From contig CALUNU010000009.1 of the NCBI GenBank assembly GCA_944322095.1, forward strand, positions 1 to 64,000: a stretch of DNA of 64,000 nucleotides, written 5' to 3'. A program made the position numbers and the translations under genes. The DNA is from an uncultured Alloprevotella sp. (lineage in GTDB: Bacteria; Bacteroidota; Bacteroidia; Bacteroidales; Bacteroidaceae). The notes under the pieces were generated by a model. It saw only the letters and a program-made list of their open reading frames with translations, made no database searches and had not been told where the DNA came from. Shown piece by piece: positions 43,697 through 53,294 of this stretch. The stretch's first letter is position 1. Each line of letters begins with the position of its first letter.

Positions 43697-44048
43697 GGCT
43701 TCAGAGGTTAGGAAGGTTGTTTCTCACCGTCTAATTTAGAGAAAAGCCCGCTCCCGCCGTTTATTATTTCGGAAAATCGACATCCGCGTGTCTGAAAATC
43801 ACGGGTTCCCGTGAGCTTTCCCCGCCTTCCCGCGCGCTGTTGCGGCCGTCGGCGTCCCGGCGGCGCCGACGCCGCCCGGCGTGACAAAACGGCAGTTTAT
43901 GCCAACGTATGTTATAGCGGCGCCCTTGGCAAGCTGTTTGAGGAAAAGCGGATAGCTCCCCGCCCGGGGAGCGCGGCACGGGGCGGGCCGCCTGCCGCCC
44001 CACACCATATATTATATATACGCGAACAAACAAAAAGGAAACAGAGAT
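43697..44048. other. Intergenic region with palindrome and TATA motif
   Basis: This gap between divergent genes holds TCACGGGT/TCCCGTGA (43799-43814), GC-rich sequence, and the inverted copy of the TATA-GGTGTGG motif (43999-44023) whose AT-rich part lies just before the clpB ribosome site GAAACAGAGAT. It presumably contains the clpB promoter; no standard -7 box is evident. Confidence 0.35.
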
Positions 44049-46646
44049 ATGAATTTCGACAACTTCACCGTAAAGGCCCAAGAGGCCGTACAGAGCGCCG
44101 TGCGCCGCGCCGCCTCGGGCGGGCAGCAGGCCATCACGCCCCTGCATCTGCTTGCAGGCGTGCTCTCCGTAGGCGAGAACATTACGCAGTACCTTTTCGG
44201 CAAGCTCGGCGTCGACGAGCACCGGCTCTCTGAAGCCGTCGGGGGCGAGCTGTCCCGCCTGCCGCGCGTGAGCGGGGGCGAGCCCTATCTGGACCGCGAG
44301 GCCAACGACGTCCTGCAACGGGCCACGGAGCTCGCCGGCAAGGAGGGCGACACCTTCGTGGGGCTCGAACCCCTCCTGCTGGCCCTGCTCCTCGTGAAGA
44401 GCATGGCCTCGGCCATGCTCAAGGACGCCGGCGTGGGCGAGCAGGCGTTGCGCGCCGCCATCCGCGAGCTGCGCGGCGGGCAAAAGGCCACGTCGGCTTC
44501 GAGCGAGGACACCTACCAGGCCCTCTCCAAGTATGCCCGCGACCTGGTGGCCGAGGCCCGCGAGGGCAAGCTCGACCCCGTCATCGGCCGCGACGAGGAG
44601 ATACGCCGCGTGTTGCAGATTTTGAGCCGCCGCACCAAAAACAACCCCATCCTCATCGGCGAGCCCGGTACGGGCAAGACGGCTATCGTCGAAGGGCTGG
44701 CCGAGCGCATCGTGCGTGGCGACGTGCCCGAAAATCTTAAAGACAAGAAGCTCTATTCGCTCGACATGGGCGCCCTCGTGGCCGGGGCGAAATACAAGGG
44801 CGAGTTTGAGGAACGGCTGAAAAGCGTGGTCAACGAGGTCACGCGCGCCGAGGGAGGCATCATCCTCTTCATCGACGAGATACACACCCTCGTGGGGGCC
44901 GGCAAGAGCGAGGGGGCCATGGATGCCGCCAACATCTTGAAGCCCGCCCTGGCCCGCGGAGAGCTGCGGAGCATCGGCGCCACGACGCTCGAAGAGTATC
45001 AGAAATATTTTGAGAAGGACAAGGCGCTGGAACGCCGCTTCCAGACGGTCATGGTCGACGAGCCCTCGCCCGAAGATGCCGTTTCCATCCTGCGCGGACT
45101 GAAGGAACGCTACGAAAACCACCACAAGGTGCGCATCCAGGACGACGCCATCATTGCCGCAGTCAACCTGTCGCACCGGTATATCACCGACCGCTTCCTC
45201 CCCGACAAGGCCATCGACCTCATGGACGAGGCGGCAGCCAAGCTCCGCATGGAGCGCGACTCGCAGCCCGAGGAGCTCGACGAAACGTCGCGCCGCCTGC
45301 GCCAGCTTGAGATAGAGCGTGAGGCCATCAAGCGCGAGCACGACGAGCCCAAGCTCGAACAGCTCAACAAGGAGATTGCCGCTCTGACCGAACAGGAGAA
45401 AAACCTGAGGGCCAAGTGGGAGGGCGAACGCGAGCTCGTGGGCAAGATACAGCAGAACAAGCAGCAAATCGAGCAGCTCCGCTTCGAGGCCGAGCGGGCC
45501 GAGCGCGAGGGCGACTATGGCCGCGTGGCCGAGATACGCTACGGCCGCGTGCGTGCCTTGCAGGACGAGATTGACCGCGTCCAGGACGAGCTGAAGAAGC
45601 GACAGGGCGGAGCGGCCATGGTGCGCGAGGAGGTGACGCCCGACGACATCGCCGACGTCGTGAGCCGCTGGACGGGCATACCCGTGAGCCGCATGTTGCA
45701 GAGCGAGCGCGAAAAGCTCATTCACCTTGAGGACGAGCTCCACAAGCGCGTCGTCGGGCAGGACGAGGCCATCAGCGCCGTGGCCGACGCCGTGCGCCGC
45801 AGCCGTGCCGGCCTGCAAGACCCCAAGCGCCCCATCGGCTCGTTCATCTTCCTGGGCACCACGGGCGTGGGCAAGACCGAGCTGGCCAAGGCCCTGGCCG
45901 AGTTCCTCTTCAACGACGAAAGCCTCATGACGCGCATCGACATGAGCGAATACCAGGAAAAGTTCAGCGTGTCGCGCCTCGTCGGGGCGCCTCCCGGATA
46001 CGTCGGCTACGAGGAGGGCGGACAGCTCACCGAAGCCGTGCGCCGCAAGCCGTACAGCGTCGTCCTCTTCGACGAAATCGAGAAGGCCCACCCCGACGTG
46101 TTCAACATCCTGCTGCAAGTGCTCGACGACGGCCGCCTCACCGACAACAAGGGCCGCACCGTCAACTTTAAGAACACCATCATCATCATGACGTCCAACC
46201 TGGGCAGCTCCTACATCCAGAGCCGTTTCGACGCCCTGCGCGGCAAGAGCGACGCCGAGCGCGAGCGCGGCCTCGACGAGACAAAGCAAGGCGTGCTCGA
46301 CATGCTGAAAAAGACCATCCGCCCCGAGTTTCTCAACCGCGTGGACGACATCATCATGTTCCGCCCGCTGGGCCGCGACGAAATAGAGCAGATTGTGCGC
46401 TTGCAGGTGGGCGCCATCGTCAACCGTCTGGCAGCCCAGGGCGTCACGCTCGACGTCGACCCCTCGGCCGTGGCCCTCGTGGCCCGCGCCGGCTTCGACC
46501 CCGAGTTTGGCGCACGCCCCGTCAAGCGCGCCCTGCAACACCTGCTGCTCAACGACCTGAGCCGCGCCCTGCTGGCCGGCACCGTCGACCGCACGCGCCC
46601 CATCCGCGTGCGCGCCGAGGGCGAAGGCCTCGCTTTCAGCAACTGA
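44049..46646 (+). CDS. clpB: ATP-dependent disaggregase ClpB
   Basis: The 865-residue protein has the full ClpB layout: N-domain (1-145), first AAA domain with GEPGTGKT near 203 and [12 protein letters not shown], a coiled middle domain (about 400-520), then a second AAA domain with GTTGVGKT near 603 and [16 protein letters not shown], ending in the C-terminal D2 small domain. With DnaK it rescues aggregated proteins after heat stress. Standard length; single gene with a strong terminator. Confidence 0.97.
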   Translation: MNFDNFTVKAQEAVQSAVRRAASGGQQAITPLHLLAGVLSVGENITQYLFGKLGVDEHRLSEAVGGELSRLPRVSGGEPYLDREANDVLQRATELAGKEGDTFVGLEPLLLALLLVKSMASAMLKDAGVGEQALRAAIRELRGGQKATSASSEDTYQALSKYARDLVAEAREGKLDPVIGRDEEIRRVLQILSRRTKNNPILIGEPGTGKTAIVEGLAERIVRGDVPENLKDKKLYSLDMGALVAGAKYKGEFEERLKSVVNEVTRAEGGIILFIDEIHTLVGAGKSEGAMDAANILKPALARGELRSIGATTLEEYQKYFEKDKALERRFQTVMVDEPSPEDAVSILRGLKERYENHHKVRIQDDAIIAAVNLSHRYITDRFLPDKAIDLMDEAAAKLRMERDSQPEELDETSRRLRQLEIEREAIKREHDEPKLEQLNKEIAALTEQEKNLRAKWEGERELVGKIQQNKQQIEQLRFEAERAEREGDYGRVAEIRYGRVRALQDEIDRVQDELKKRQGGAAMVREEVTPDDIADVVSRWTGIPVSRMLQSEREKLIHLEDELHKRVVGQDEAISAVADAVRRSRAGLQDPKRPIGSFIFLGTTGVGKTELAKALAEFLFNDESLMTRIDMSEYQEKFSVSRLVGAPPGYVGYEEGGQLTEAVRRKPYSVVLFDEIEKAHPDVFNILLQVLDDGRLTDNKGRTVNFKNTIIIMTSNLGSSYIQSRFDALRGKSDAERERGLDETKQGVLDMLKKTIRPEFLNRVDDIIMFRPLGRDEIEQIVRLQVGAIVNRLAAQGVTLDVDPSAVALVARAGFDPEFGARPVKRALQHLLLNDLSRALLAGTVDRTRPIRVRAEGEGLAFSN

Positions 46647-46665
46647 CCTGCGGCGCCCCATCCCC

Positions 46666-46718
46666 ATGGGCGGCCCCGCTGCGGACAGACCTCCTGTCCG
46701 CCGGGGCCGCCCTTTTTT
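46666..46718 (+). terminator. Terminator after clpB
   Basis: Arms GGGCGGCCCC and GGGGCCGCCC enclose a second stem GCGGACAG/CTGTCCGC and are followed by TTTTTT. Confidence 0.9.
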
Positions 46719-46756
46719 GTGCCCTCGCGGCAAGCCGCTCCCTGTCCGCTCCCCTG

Positions 46757-47099
46757 TTTTTTAACACGGAGAATCGAATATTTTCGAGCGCAAAGTCAGT
46801 CGCACGCATTTGAGCGAAAATCAGAAATGCTTGGTAATGAGGAATATCCGTGGAATGCTCTTTTGTAAAACACGCGCAGAACGCCATTTTCGCCACTATA
46901 TGGCGCAAATCGCAGGGAATTTTCCGCTGAAAACAGCCCATGGAACGAAATTTCCATGGGATGGAACGGCCGATCCATGGGATGGAAATCAAAATCCATG
47001 GGATGGATCGGCCGGAACACCCCGCCGCGCCGCCTTTCCAACGCTAAAAGGCGGACGGACATGGCCGTCCGCTTTAACAGTTTGCCATATAGCGCACAG
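46757..47099 (-). repeat. Dispersed ~350-bp repeat, copy C (inverted)
   Basis: Read on the minus strand it matches copy B almost throughout: from TGTGCGCTATATGGCAAAC and GCGGACGGCCA through four TCCATCCCATGGA-type motifs to TTCTCCGTGTTAAAAAA. The 743-bp gap 46647-47389 contains the clpB terminator, this copy and GC-rich sequence without further features until the promoter of the ABC gene. Confidence 0.8.
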
Positions 47100-47389
47100 C
47101 GCATCCCATGCGGAGCGATGTCCGCCACGGCTCGGAACGACACCGCGAAGCCAGCGACCCCCCTTGGGGCCGTCAGCCACGCTGCCTGCACACCGAGACC
47201 TCGCCCGCAGGGGATGTCATTCTCTCCCGCCGCACGTACGCTCCCAAGGTGCAGCTCTCCCCCTTATACCCCCCGCGCGGCCGCCGCCAGGCATCGGGCA
47301 TCGCTGCGGCCTGCACGCGCTGTCGCGGCGTTTCCCCGCCCGCCCTCCGTTTGCCACGTGCGAAAAACGGCGTACCTTTGCCCGTAAGA

Positions 47390-48169
47390 ATGGAAAACGA
47401 CGTGCTCCGCATCGAGGCCCTTGCCACGGGCTACGGCCGCGGCCGCCGGCGCCGCGTGGTGTCGGCGGGCCTGACGGGCGTGCTGCCGCGCGGCTCCGTG
47501 ACGTGCCTGGTGGGCGTGAACGGGGCCGGCAAGAGTACGCTGCTGCGCACGCTGGCGGGCTTGCAGCGCCCGTTGGACGGGCGCGTGGCATGGCTGGGCC
47601 GCGACATGGGCAGCTACACGCCGCGCCGCCTGGCGCGCACGGTGTCCGTCGTGCTCACCGGGCGCCCCGAGGCGGGCTGGACCACGGCGGCCGAGGCGGT
47701 GGCCACGGGCCGCATGCCCTACACCCCGATGCTGGGCCGCATGGCGCCGGCCGACCGCGAGGCCGTGACCCGCAGCCTGGCCGCCGTGGGGGCACAGGGG
47801 CTGGCAGGGCGGCGGCTGGCCTCGCTGAGCGACGGCGAGTGTCAGCGCGTCATGATAGCCCGCGCCCTGGCGCAGGACACGCCCGCCATCCTGCTCGACG
47901 AGCCCGCAGCCTTTCTCGACCTGCCGGCCAAGGCCGAGCTCATGGGCCTCGTGCGCCGCCTGGCCCGCGAGGGCGGCAAGACGCTGCTGCTCTCCACGCA
48001 CGACGTGGAGTGGGCCCTGCGCTGTGCCGACTACCTGTGGCTCCTCTCGCCCGGTGCCCTGCTCACGGGCACGCCCCGCGCGCTGGCGGCCGACGGCAGC
48101 ATAGGGCGCCTCTTTGCGGCTCCGGGCTTGACGTTCGACGCCGACGCGCTCCGCTTTGCCTATGCCTGA
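47390..48169 (+). CDS. ABC transporter ATP-binding protein, FecE/BtuD-like
   Basis: The 259-residue ATPase has Walker A VGVNGAGKSTLL (about 42-52), signature LSDGECQR (about 144), Walker B AILLDEPAAFLDL and the switch His in LLLSTHDVEWAL. The pattern is that of iron-siderophore/cobalamin importers. No permease or binding protein gene is adjacent, so it works with parts encoded elsewhere or is orphaned. The -7 box TACCTTTG (47373-47380) is only 9 bp before the ATG, so the mRNA is nearly leaderless. topB follows 49 bp later. Confidence 0.9.
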   Translation: MENDVLRIEALATGYGRGRRRRVVSAGLTGVLPRGSVTCLVGVNGAGKSTLLRTLAGLQRPLDGRVAWLGRDMGSYTPRRLARTVSVVLTGRPEAGWTTAAEAVATGRMPYTPMLGRMAPADREAVTRSLAAVGAQGLAGRRLASLSDGECQRVMIARALAQDTPAILLDEPAAFLDLPAKAELMGLVRRLAREGGKTLLLSTHDVEWALRCADYLWLLSPGALLTGTPRALAADGSIGRLFAAPGLTFDADALRFAYA

Positions 48170-48218
48170 CGCCGGCGGGGCTGCATTTTTTTTTTTGACA
48201 CACGAAAGAAACGTAACG

Positions 48219-50357
48219 ATGATAGTCTGTATTGCTGAAAAACCCAGCGTGGCCCGCGACATAGCCCACGTGCTGGGCGCCACGACGAGCCGCGAGGGAT
48301 ACATCGAAGGGAACGGCTACCAGGTGACGTGGACCTTTGGCCACCTGTGCGAACTGAAATATCCCGAAGACTACACGCCCCTGTGGAAGCAGTGGAGCCT
48401 GGGCGCCCTGCCCATGGTGCCGCCCCGCTTCGGCATCCGCCTGAAGGACGACCGCGGCGTGGAGCGGCAGTTTGCTGTCATACAGCGCCTCATGCAGGCC
48501 GCCGACCGCATCATCAACTGCGGCGATGCCGGACAGGAGGGCGAGCTCATACAGCGGTGGGTCATGCAGAAGGCCGGGGCGCGCTGCCCCGTGGACCGGC
48601 TGTGGATTTCGTCGCTCACCGAAGAGGCCATACGCGAGGGCTTTGCCCACCTGCGCCCGCAAGACGACTACCGGCCGCTCTACGAGGCAGGCCTCTGCCG
48701 CGCCATCGGCGACTGGCTGCTCGGAATGAACGCCACGCGCCTCTACACCTTGAAGTATGGCCGCCGCGAACGCGGGGCGCAGCCCCTTTCCATCGGGCGC
48801 GTGCAGACGCCCACGCTGGCCCTCATCGTGAGGCGCCAGCAGGAGATAGAAAACTTCCACCCCGAGCCCTACTGGGTGCTCTCCACCCTCTATCGCGACA
48901 CGACCTTTACGGCCGAGACGGGCCAGCCCGGCGACGACGCGCCCGATGAGGTCGCCGCGCCCTCCGACGCCACGAAGGATAAGGCCGCCGCTGCCCTGCG
49001 CCGCGGCTTTGCCACCGAGGAGGAGGGGCGCGAGGCCCTGCGGCGCATCGAGGGGAAACCCTTCTGCGTGACGGACGTGGCGCGCAAGAACGGCACCGAG
49101 GCGCCGCCGAGGCTCTTCGACCTGACGTCGCTGCAAGTGGAGTGTAACAAAAAACTGGGCTATTCGGCCGAGCGCACGCTGGCGCTCATCCAAAGTCTGT
49201 ACGAAAAAAAGGTGACAACCTATCCGCGCGTCGACACAACGTATCTGAGCGACGACATCTACGCCAAATGTCCCGCCATCCTGCGGGGCCTGCGCGAGGG
49301 CTACGACGCCCTGCTCGAACCGCTGCGGGGCCGTCCGCTGAGGAAGAGCAAGAAGGTGTTCGACTCGTCGAAGGTGACCGACCACCACGCCATCATACCC
49401 ACAGGCGTGCCGCCGCGGGCCCTCACGGCCGAGGAGCAGAGCGTCTTCGACCTCGTGGCGCGGCGCTTCATAGCCGCCTTCTATGCCGACTGCCGCTTCT
49501 CCTCGACCACCGTGCGCGGCGAGGTGGAGGGCGTGCCGTTCAAAGCCACGGGGCGGCAAATCATTGAGCCGGGCTGGCGCACGGTGTTTGCCGGGACGGC
49601 GACGGCCACCGACGACGAGGCCGACGAGGCACGCCAGGAGCGCACGCTGCCCGCCTTCGTAAAGGGCGAAAGCGGGCCCCACGAGCCCCGCTTGGCACAA
49701 AAAATGACACAGCCGCCCAAGCCCTACACCGAGGCCTCGCTCCTGCGCGCCATGGAGACGGCGGGGCGCACCGTCGACAGCGAAGAGCTGCGCGAGGCGC
49801 TCAAAGAGAACGGCATCGGCCGTCCCTCCACGCGCGCCGCCATCATCGAGACGCTCTTCCGCCGCGGCTACATACGTCGCCAGCGCAAAACGCTCTATGC
49901 CACGCCCACCGGCGTGGAGCTCATCGGCATCATACGCAACGACCTGCTCAAAAGCGCCGAGCTCACGGGCATCTGGGAGCGCAAGCTGCGCGGCATCGAG
50001 CACGGCACCTACGGCGCCGCAGCCTTCATCGCCGAGCTCAAAGAGATGGTCGAGGGCATCGTGCGCGACGTCCTGGCCGACAACACGGGCCGCCACGTGG
50101 CTGCTGCCACGTCGCCGCAGTCTGCCGCCAAGGCGTCGACAACAGCTGCCAAGGCCGGGGCCAAAGCCGCCGGCGACGCAGCGACCGGTGCCCCCACGGC
50201 CGAGAAGTCGCGGCGCAAAATAGTGCGCGCCGGCAGCCCCTGCCCCCTCTGCGGCCAGGGCAAGGTGATCAAAGGCAAAACCGCCTACGGCTGCTCCCGC
50301 TGGAAAGAAGGATGCACCTTCCGCAAACCGTTCAAAGGGAGCAAGGAGCAGTCGTGA
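48219..50357 (+). CDS. topB: DNA topoisomerase III
   Basis: A 712-residue type IA topoisomerase. The Toprim part begins MIVCIAEKPSVARDIAHVLG and has NCGDAGQEGELI; the catalytic tyrosine is in KKVTTYPRVDTTYLS (about residue 333). GRVQTPTLAL and GIGRPSTRA complete the family pattern. A C-terminal Ala/Lys-rich linker leads to one zinc-ribbon-like repeat (CPLCGQGKVIKG, CSRWKEGC). It unlinks DNA during replication and recombination. Chromosomal TopB and plasmid/ICE-encoded TopB look alike; nothing here suggests a mobile element. Confidence 0.93.
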   Translation: MIVCIAEKPSVARDIAHVLGATTSREGYIEGNGYQVTWTFGHLCELKYPEDYTPLWKQWSLGALPMVPPRFGIRLKDDRGVERQFAVIQRLMQAADRIINCGDAGQEGELIQRWVMQKAGARCPVDRLWISSLTEEAIREGFAHLRPQDDYRPLYEAGLCRAIGDWLLGMNATRLYTLKYGRRERGAQPLSIGRVQTPTLALIVRRQQEIENFHPEPYWVLSTLYRDTTFTAETGQPGDDAPDEVAAPSDATKDKAAAALRRGFATEEEGREALRRIEGKPFCVTDVARKNGTEAPPRLFDLTSLQVECNKKLGYSAERTLALIQSLYEKKVTTYPRVDTTYLSDDIYAKCPAILRGLREGYDALLEPLRGRPLRKSKKVFDSSKVTDHHAIIPTGVPPRALTAEEQSVFDLVARRFIAAFYADCRFSSTTVRGEVEGVPFKATGRQIIEPGWRTVFAGTATATDDEADEARQERTLPAFVKGESGPHEPRLAQKMTQPPKPYTEASLLRAMETAGRTVDSEELREALKENGIGRPSTRAAIIETLFRRGYIRRQRKTLYATPTGVELIGIIRNDLLKSAELTGIWERKLRGIEHGTYGAAAFIAELKEMVEGIVRDVLADNTGRHVAAATSPQSAAKASTTAAKAGAKAAGDAATGAPTAEKSRRKIVRAGSPCPLCGQGKVIKGKTAYGCSRWKEGCTFRKPFKGSKEQS

Positions 50358-50471
50358 CGCAGGCTGTCGCCCGCCGCTGGTGCGGGGACGACAGCCTGCT
50401 CGCTCTTTTGACGACAATTTCAAGGCATTTCTGACAAAAGTAGTGCTGCGATGGGAATCGCCCCCGCGCCG

Positions 50472-50816
50472 TCAGGCCGACGGGCGGCGGTGCGCAGGCG
50501 CCCCGCCGCGGGCAAAAAGTTCGCGCAGCAGATGGCCGACGGCCGCGGCGGGATGAAAAAAGAGCATCCGCGGACCCGCCCACCGCATGATGCGCCGTAT
50601 CTGCTCCCGCTCGCCGCGGCGGTAGCAATGCACGCGGCATTTCCTGCACGTAGGCTTGGCGTTGGCAAACGGGCAACGGTCGAGCCGCTGCCGCGCATAG
50701 CTCAAAAGCTCCGCGCAACCGCCACACAGCTCGCTGTTGCCCTCCTTGTGCCGGCAGTACAGCCGTATCATCAGCTCAACCACCCTCTTTTCTCCCTCAA
50801 TGCGGCCCTTCATCAT
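50472..50816 (-). CDS. YgbA-like protein, nitrosative-stress family
   Basis: A 114-residue protein with the pattern of the nitrous-oxide-stimulated-promoter/YgbA family: EKRVVELMIRLYCRHKEGN, LCGGCAELLSYARQRLDRCP, CRKCRVHCYRRGEREQIRRI and MRWAGPRMLFFHP. The conserved cysteines suggest a metal or Fe-S centre. In enterobacteria YgbA helps growth under nitric oxide. The -7 box TATCTTTG (50860-50867, minus strand) supports a start at 50816 or 50813 and rules out the upstream ATG at 50858. Confidence 0.88.
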   Translation of the reverse strand: MMKGRIEGEKRVVELMIRLYCRHKEGNSELCGGCAELLSYARQRLDRCPFANAKPTCRKCRVHCYRRGEREQIRRIMRWAGPRMLFFHPAAAVGHLLRELFARGGAPAHRRPSA

Positions 50817-51085
50817 ATCTGTCTGCAATGTAAAAACCCCCGGAACGCCCGGATGCATGCAAAGATAGGAAGTTCTGTCGTAAATCAGTGATTGTAAATG
50901 GAATATATTCCCTGTATCTGCGCAGAGAAGAAATCCATGTTCCCCTGGGTGAGATGTTGTGCGAAAGGTTGGCTACTGTTAACCGATTCAAGATGGGGTA
51001 ATAACGAAATACCACATTCCCGGTAAGCCATGCGATGATGGTTTGGGCTTGTAGTCGCATTTGCGGATAGAAAAGTCATAAACAA

Positions 51086-51127
51086 ACGGCATGGCAAGGC
51101 TTTCCCTGAAAGACCTTGCCATGCCGT
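51086..51127. other. Hairpin in the composition-boundary gap
   Basis: Arms ACGGCATGGCAAGG and CCTTGCCATGCCGT, with no T run on either strand. The 383-bp gap 50817-51199 contains this hairpin and AT-richer sequence; base composition changes here from GC-rich core to the AT-rich operon region. An 87-codon frame at 50797-51060 (minus strand) is not convincing as a gene. Confidence 0.5.
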
Positions 51128-51199
51128 ATCATCTCACGAGGACCATTAGAAACTGTAATCTATGATCCAGCGTTTCGCTCTATATCGTGTTTAGCTATC

Positions 51200-51472
51200 T
51201 CATAGATCTATTATTCTTATTCTAATCAGAACGACTATCAATAGTTGTAAGATCAAGAACAATGGGACGCATATTTTGAAAGTCAGATGTCTTGTCTTAT
51301 GCCTGAACAGTATCATGGCGAACAGCGCACCGAATGCACCGCCAAGAAAAGAGAACAATAGCAGAAGGAATTCTGGAATGCGTTTCTTACCATATACAGC
51401 GAAGTGCTTGTCCCTGGCATATAAGACGAAAGTGAGCAAGCTCATTAAAAATATTATAAAAAGGTCTGTCAT
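51200..51472 (-). CDS. DUF1294 membrane protein
   Basis: A 90-residue protein with three membrane helices and the DUF1294 pattern YARDKHFA, RIPEFLLLLFSFLGGAFGAL, RHKTRHLTFKI. Function unknown. It lies 13 bp beyond the multi-Ig gene on the same strand and could be the last gene of the long operon or an independent passenger. Confidence 0.88.
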   Translation of the reverse strand: MTDLFIIFLMSLLTFVLYARDKHFAVYGKKRIPEFLLLLFSFLGGAFGALFAMILFRHKTRHLTFKICVPLFLILQLLIVVLIRIRIIDL

Positions 51473-51485
51473 ATTACTATATTAT

Positions 51486-53264
51486 TTAATAGTGAATTTC
51501 ATGAGATATTTCGCGTGCGATGTCTTCAAACTCAGGCCATAGCATCAACAAGGCCGCAGCAGTGGCTAATAAAATAAGGATTTCAACAAGAATCATCCAC
51601 CATTTCGACTTCGGCTTGTTTTCTTGCAGCAAGTATTCGTCTTCATCCTCATCCATTGTGAATGCTATCGGGTCGTATTTCCTTTCTCCACCTTCTATAT
51701 TGGCGGTTACTGATTTGTCTGTTTCGAATGCATCCTTGGCAAAATATGTATCACCGCTTTCGTCAAGCGAAGCAGCAAGTTCCCGTCCGGTCTCTTCCTG
51801 CCTGAAAGTGACTTTCTTACATTTTATAGGTTTGTTCTTATGGTCGCGCACCATTACTTTGACTTTCCTTTCCTCCGTTTGCGTGCTGACAGTGAATACA
51901 TATTCTTCCGTTTCTTTGTTCAGAACGTATTCTGCCGTATTGACCGTGTTGTTGCCGTCGGTTACTTTCAACGTCTTGTCCTTATCAACTTTCGGAAGGT
52001 TCACTATGCCGCTACGGTCGGAAATATAATGAGTCGTGATACCATCTATTTCCACAAAAACAGGATAATCTGCCACTGCATTTCCCCCTTCGTCTTCAAC
52101 CCTTATGCGAGGACTCAGTTCTTCTGGTCTCTCAGGGATAACGGTTCTATCAAATTTAAAATCATTAACCCCGACCGTAAGTTCTTTTACTTGCGTCTCG
52201 TACCCGTTTACTGTTACGCTGCACGCACTTGACTGTACCAATTCGACGTGGCGGCTGAACCTTCCGCTGCCATCGGTCATACCCGTATAAGTTTGGCCGC
52301 CGTAGGTTATCGTCACTTCACGCCCCGCAGCGCTCTCTCCATTTTCGCAGACATATACGTTTACATCAGCTTCAATTGCGGGGGGCAATTCTTTTTCGAA
52401 GGAAAATACGATTTCGTTACCGCTTTCGTTTACGGTCTCCGTCTTTGTCAGGTCACGCATCTTAGCCACGATGTTCATACCTGCATGAAAAGGTACGTGG
52501 ACCGATACACGACCTTCAGTGTCTGTGGTTAAGTCGTATGTTTTGCCGCTATAATCTATCGTTACGTTCTCGGCCACCAATGCCGTTCCGTCATAGCTTG
52601 CGGCGACTTTAATTTCCGAGTAGGTTGTTACGTCATATTCATAATTCGACTTTCCTTCTTCGACATTCAGTTCCAGTTCCATCCCACTCTTTATGTCTAT
52701 TAGAATGAAATGTTCACCCGGTTTTAAGTCGTCGAAATGGAAAATCCCGTTGCCATCTGTTTTTAGGCGCTTAATCTGGTTGCGCAGCTTTATGCCAAAC
52801 TCATAACCGGGCAACCTTACACCGTCAAACATGAATGAGATGTTTACGGGGTTTTTCATTTTAAGATTTATGATGTCTTTGCCTCCGTGTCGGTTCACAG
52901 GTTTTTTAAATCCCCAACCGGTAAGCAATATGCGTATATCACCATCATCGTCATTATAATAAATATAGCTTTCATCCGGTATGGTAAATAACACTTTGGC
53001 CGACTGTGCACCAATCTTTGAAGCAACGCGCTCATGCACCTTTGCCAAAGCTTCTGTTATGTCTTCCTTCCTGATCTCACTTGCTGACGCCATTTGTTTC
53101 CATTGCCGTCTATTATCAGACCATGAATAATAGCCTTGTCCGATGTTGACTTTGGCAAAGGGGTTTTCCTCACCGAACATCTTGTCTAACTTGACGTACA
53201 GTGAGCTCATGTCGTCTTCATTGACTGAGTATATCTCCTTTATTAATGTTTTCTTTATTTCCAT
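51486..53264 (-). CDS. Tail-anchored protein with tandem Ig/CnaB-like domains
   Basis: Predicted 592 residues, family unrecognised. There is no signal peptide. An N-terminal domain of about 125 residues (DDMSSLYVKLDKMFGEENPF, VLFTIPDESYIYYNDDDGDI) is followed by five or six beta modules of 70-90 residues with CnaB/carboxypeptidase-regulatory-like texts (NGIFHFDDLKPGEHFILIDI, TDTEGRVSVHVPF, TYGGQTYTGMTDGSGRFSRH, YISDRSGIVNLPKV). A single membrane helix lies at the end (WWMILVEILILLATAAALLM, about 556-576). The layout implies that the Ig-like part is cytoplasmic, which is odd for such domains. It is the eighth of the recognised genes counting from the partial subtilase, apart from DUF1294. Confidence 0.8.
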   Translation of the reverse strand: MEIKKTLIKEIYSVNEDDMSSLYVKLDKMFGEENPFAKVNIGQGYYSWSDNRRQWKQMASASEIRKEDITEALAKVHERVASKIGAQSAKVLFTIPDESYIYYNDDDGDIRILLTGWGFKKPVNRHGGKDIINLKMKNPVNISFMFDGVRLPGYEFGIKLRNQIKRLKTDGNGIFHFDDLKPGEHFILIDIKSGMELELNVEEGKSNYEYDVTTYSEIKVAASYDGTALVAENVTIDYSGKTYDLTTDTEGRVSVHVPFHAGMNIVAKMRDLTKTETVNESGNEIVFSFEKELPPAIEADVNVYVCENGESAAGREVTITYGGQTYTGMTDGSGRFSRHVELVQSSACSVTVNGYETQVKELTVGVNDFKFDRTVIPERPEELSPRIRVEDEGGNAVADYPVFVEIDGITTHYISDRSGIVNLPKVDKDKTLKVTDGNNTVNTAEYVLNKETEEYVFTVSTQTEERKVKVMVRDHKNKPIKCKKVTFRQEETGRELAASLDESGDTYFAKDAFETDKSVTANIEGGERKYDPIAFTMDEDEDEYLLQENKPKSKWWMILVEILILLATAAALLMLWPEFEDIAREISHEIHY

Positions 53265-53294
53265 ATTTGCTGTTATTTATTAAATTATCTCTCT

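Noticed and set aside
48219..50357. topB as sign of an integrative conjugative element
   Set aside because: No integrase, mobilisation or conjugation genes nearby, and composition equals the core genome.
50797..51060. 87-codon frame on the minus strand in the boundary gap
   Set aside because: No recognisable domain, overlaps the promoter and start of the YgbA-like gene, and codon use is unconvincing.
51086..51127. Hairpin as a terminator or attachment site
   Set aside because: No T run on either strand and no matching direct repeat or integrase in the window; recorded only as a hairpin.
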